From Desulfatitalea sp. (GTDB lineage Bacteria > Desulfobacterota > Desulfobacteria > Desulfobacterales > Desulfosarcinaceae): a DNA stretch of 8,318 nucleotides. Both the position numbers and the translations under genes were made by a program. The stretch covers positions 1-8,318 of the forward strand of contig JABDRH010000596.1 in the NCBI GenBank assembly GCA_013041835.1. The letters run 5' to 3'. The notes beneath the pieces were generated by a model. That model was not told the origin of the DNA, did not search any database, and saw only the letters and a program-made list of their open reading frames with translations. Shown piece after piece: positions 7,150 through 8,318 of the stretch (positions are counted from its first letter, which is position 1; every line of letters begins with the position of its first letter).

Positions 7150-7965
7150 ATGAATTCGCCTCAATTGCCCGATCAATTGGTAGCGGCGCCTGTGGAAACA
7201 GTAATGCCGCAACTCGCCAACCACATCTATGCACTTATAAGCCTGAGTTTATTTCTTATTGTCGCCATCGTTCTATTCCGCGAAGGCCTGCGCCGGAAAA
7301 GCCTCGTGCCCATTCTTTTTCTACTGGGCGGCACAATAAGCTATTTCATGGAGCCCTTCTTCGATTATAATATTTGTATCTGGTATCCTGAAATCGGCAC
7401 TGATTCCTTCTATCGGCTATATAATAAAAGCATCCCAATCTGGCCCATCGGTGTGTATGGCATCTATATGGGGGGAGGCGCTTACTGGGTCTACCGAAAA
7501 ATGATTGAAGGAACTACGTCTTCAGCATTATGGAAAATGTCCCTTCTTTTTTTTGCGGCTGATCTTATATTGGAAATTCCCGGCTTACAGCTAGGTCTAT
7601 ACTATTACTATGGCCCCCAGGCATTCAAGATAGGCGGCATCCCGCTTTGGATGGTCATGGCGAACACCGGGGTCCCCTTTTTAATCGCCGCATCCATTTT
7701 CGGCCTCCGTCATTTCCTAACCGGTTACCGAATATGGCTGATCCCTTTGCTCGTATTCACACTATGCCTCACCGGCGAAGTGCTGTCCGGCTGGCCAATG
7801 TGGTTTACGCTCAATTCCGGCGCCGGCCTAACCGGCACCAGGCTGGCAACCATTCCTGTCTTTTGTTTTTCTGCCCTGCTCATTTACATCATCAGCTCAC
7901 TCGTTTGTGCTGATAAAAAAGTTGACCATCCAGTATCACCGAAATTGAACCCAGCAGAACCATAA
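7150..7965 (+). CDS. seven-helix membrane protein, apparent divergent relative of the AveC-like protein (271 aa)
   Basis: Integral membrane protein with hydrophobic segments near residues 25-43, 53-68, 97-115, 129-151, 165-186, 192-216 and 232-253, and a short polar tail. I know no named family for it. Compared by eye with the preceding protein, the order of key motifs is the same: MEPFFDY (67-73) versus QEPWLNY; ADLILE (137-142) followed by LYYYYG (150-155) versus FDLVLE followed by IFNYG; and GIPLWMVM (163-170) versus QFPIYEML. The acidic residues E68, D138 and E142 keep their positions relative to the helices. This suggests a shared fold, with the C-terminal cysteine tail and VERGID segment lost. 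It could be a second enzyme of the same pathway or a partner subunit in a heteromer. It seems more AT- and tyrosine-rich than its neighbours. Start set by the strong ribosome site; last gene of the operon. Confidence 0.9.
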   Translation: MNSPQLPDQLVAAPVETVMPQLANHIYALISLSLFLIVAIVLFREGLRRKSLVPILFLLGGTISYFMEPFFDYNICIWYPEIGTDSFYRLYNKSIPIWPIGVYGIYMGGGAYWVYRKMIEGTTSSALWKMSLLFFAADLILEIPGLQLGLYYYYGPQAFKIGGIPLWMVMANTGVPFLIAASIFGLRHFLTGYRIWLIPLLVFTLCLTGEVLSGWPMWFTLNSGAGLTGTRLATIPVFCFSALLIYIISSLVCADKKVDHPVSPKLNPAEP

Positions 7966-7980
7966 GACACGATGGCATAT

Positions 7981-8012
7981 CCATGCCCACACAGCATGCT
8001 GTGTGGGCATGG
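7981..8012. repeat. perfect 32-bp palindrome after the operon
   Basis: Left arm CCATGCCCACACAGCA (7981-7996) and right arm TGCTGTGTGGGCATGG (7997-8012) are exact reverse complements with no spacer. As RNA it forms a 14-bp stem with a CATG loop. It begins 15 bp after the last stop codon, as expected of a transcript-end hairpin, but the next bases are CCCATTAATAG with no T-run, so intrinsic termination would be inefficient. A 3'-end stabilising hairpin, a protein-binding site or a dispersed palindromic repeat are alternatives. Confidence 0.75.
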
Positions 8013-8134
8013 CCCATTAATAGCACGCCGAGCCGGCCACAACACGCTGCCCATGGTTCCTAAAATATTAAATATCAATGACTTACACCAGTTCTCCACC
8101 AATCCCATCGCCAAAGTCGGCATTCAAATTTGCA

Positions 8135-8162
8135 GGTTGGTTTGAGCGTAGCGAAACCCAAC
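8135..8162. repeat. REP-like imperfect hairpin
   Basis: Arms GGTTGGTTT (8135-8143) and AAACCCAAC (8154-8162) pair with one bulged base around GAGCGTAGCG. On the minus strand it reads GTTGGGTTTCGCTACGCTC, closely resembling a palindromic sequence dispersed in many proteobacterial and cyanobacterial genomes. Only one copy is in the window, so its repeat status is inferred from memory of that pattern. Confidence 0.45.
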
Positions 8163-8318
8163 AAACCGCATAGATTTATAAGCAATAAACTCATTGACAT
8201 AGCCCCGAAACCCTGGGTATCTATTTCTAAATTGCCAACGATGAAAGGCCTGTTGAAACCATGATCAGGAATAGTTATCAATGCATATAATCTGTCAAGT
8301 ATATAGACGACCGTTGGG

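Larger units (their letters stand above)
7966..8318. other. 353-bp tail without a supported gene
   Basis: Contains a perfect 32-bp palindrome (7981-8012) and a REP-like hairpin (8135-8162). Two weak plus-strand promoter-like pairs are present: TTGACA at 8194-8199 with TATCTA 18 bp later, and a perfect TATAAT at 8286-8291 with only a poor -35. Either could serve a gene beyond the right edge. Short minus-strand frames run straight through the palindrome and the hairpin and resemble nothing known, so I do not call them. Confidence 0.55.

Noticed and set aside
7884..8281. Two overlapping minus-strand frames of 79 and 68 residues
   Set aside because: They pass through the 32-bp palindrome and the REP-like hairpin, use weak starts, and show no protein-like pattern.

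Overview
The window looks like chromosomal accessory DNA from an anaerobic bacterium of the Desulfobacterota (former Deltaproteobacteria) kind. This is inferred from mixed, roughly 50% GC composition, a GAF-AAA+-Fis sigma54 activator, a GltD-type Fe-S flavoprotein and a COG1233-type flavoprotein operon, which are common together in sulfate reducers and syntrophs. No rRNA or other taxonomic marker is present, so this assignment is tentative.

Layout. On the minus strand, from the left edge: a GltD-like NAD(P)H/FAD oxidoreductase with an N-terminal Fe-S domain (1-1179, C-terminus beyond the edge), a small unrecognised 103-residue protein (1411-1722), and a large sigma54-dependent regulator (2141-4204). 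A 503-bp divergent control region follows (4205-4707). On the plus strand there is a tight three-gene operon: a phytoene-desaturase-like FAD protein (4708-6036), a seven-helix AveC-family membrane protein (6065-7147) and a second seven-helix membrane protein (7150-7965) that I read as a divergent relative of the AveC-like one. A perfect 32-bp palindrome lies 15 bp after the last stop codon, followed by about 300 bp with no gene that I can support and one REP-like hairpin.

How the parts fit. The control region holds a well-formed -24/-12 promoter (GG-N10-GC) aimed at the operon, and 39 bp upstream of its -24 box two exact 12-bp direct repeats, each containing the dyad ATGCAGCAT. The divergent activator is the obvious candidate to bind there. 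It is unusual in carrying a transposase-type (IS481/IS3-like) double helix-turn-helix at its N-terminus as well as the usual Fis-type HTH at its C-terminus, with a GAF sensor domain between. The simplest model is a ligand-controlled sigma54 switch that turns on a membrane-associated redox/cyclisation pathway acting on a hydrophobic substrate such as an isoprenoid or polyketide lipid. The substrate and product cannot be read from the sequence.

The most interesting parts are the pairing of an FAD desaturase-like enzyme with two AveC-fold membrane proteins under a dedicated sigma54 switch, the apparent paralogy of the two membrane proteins, and the transposase-like DNA-binding module on the activator.
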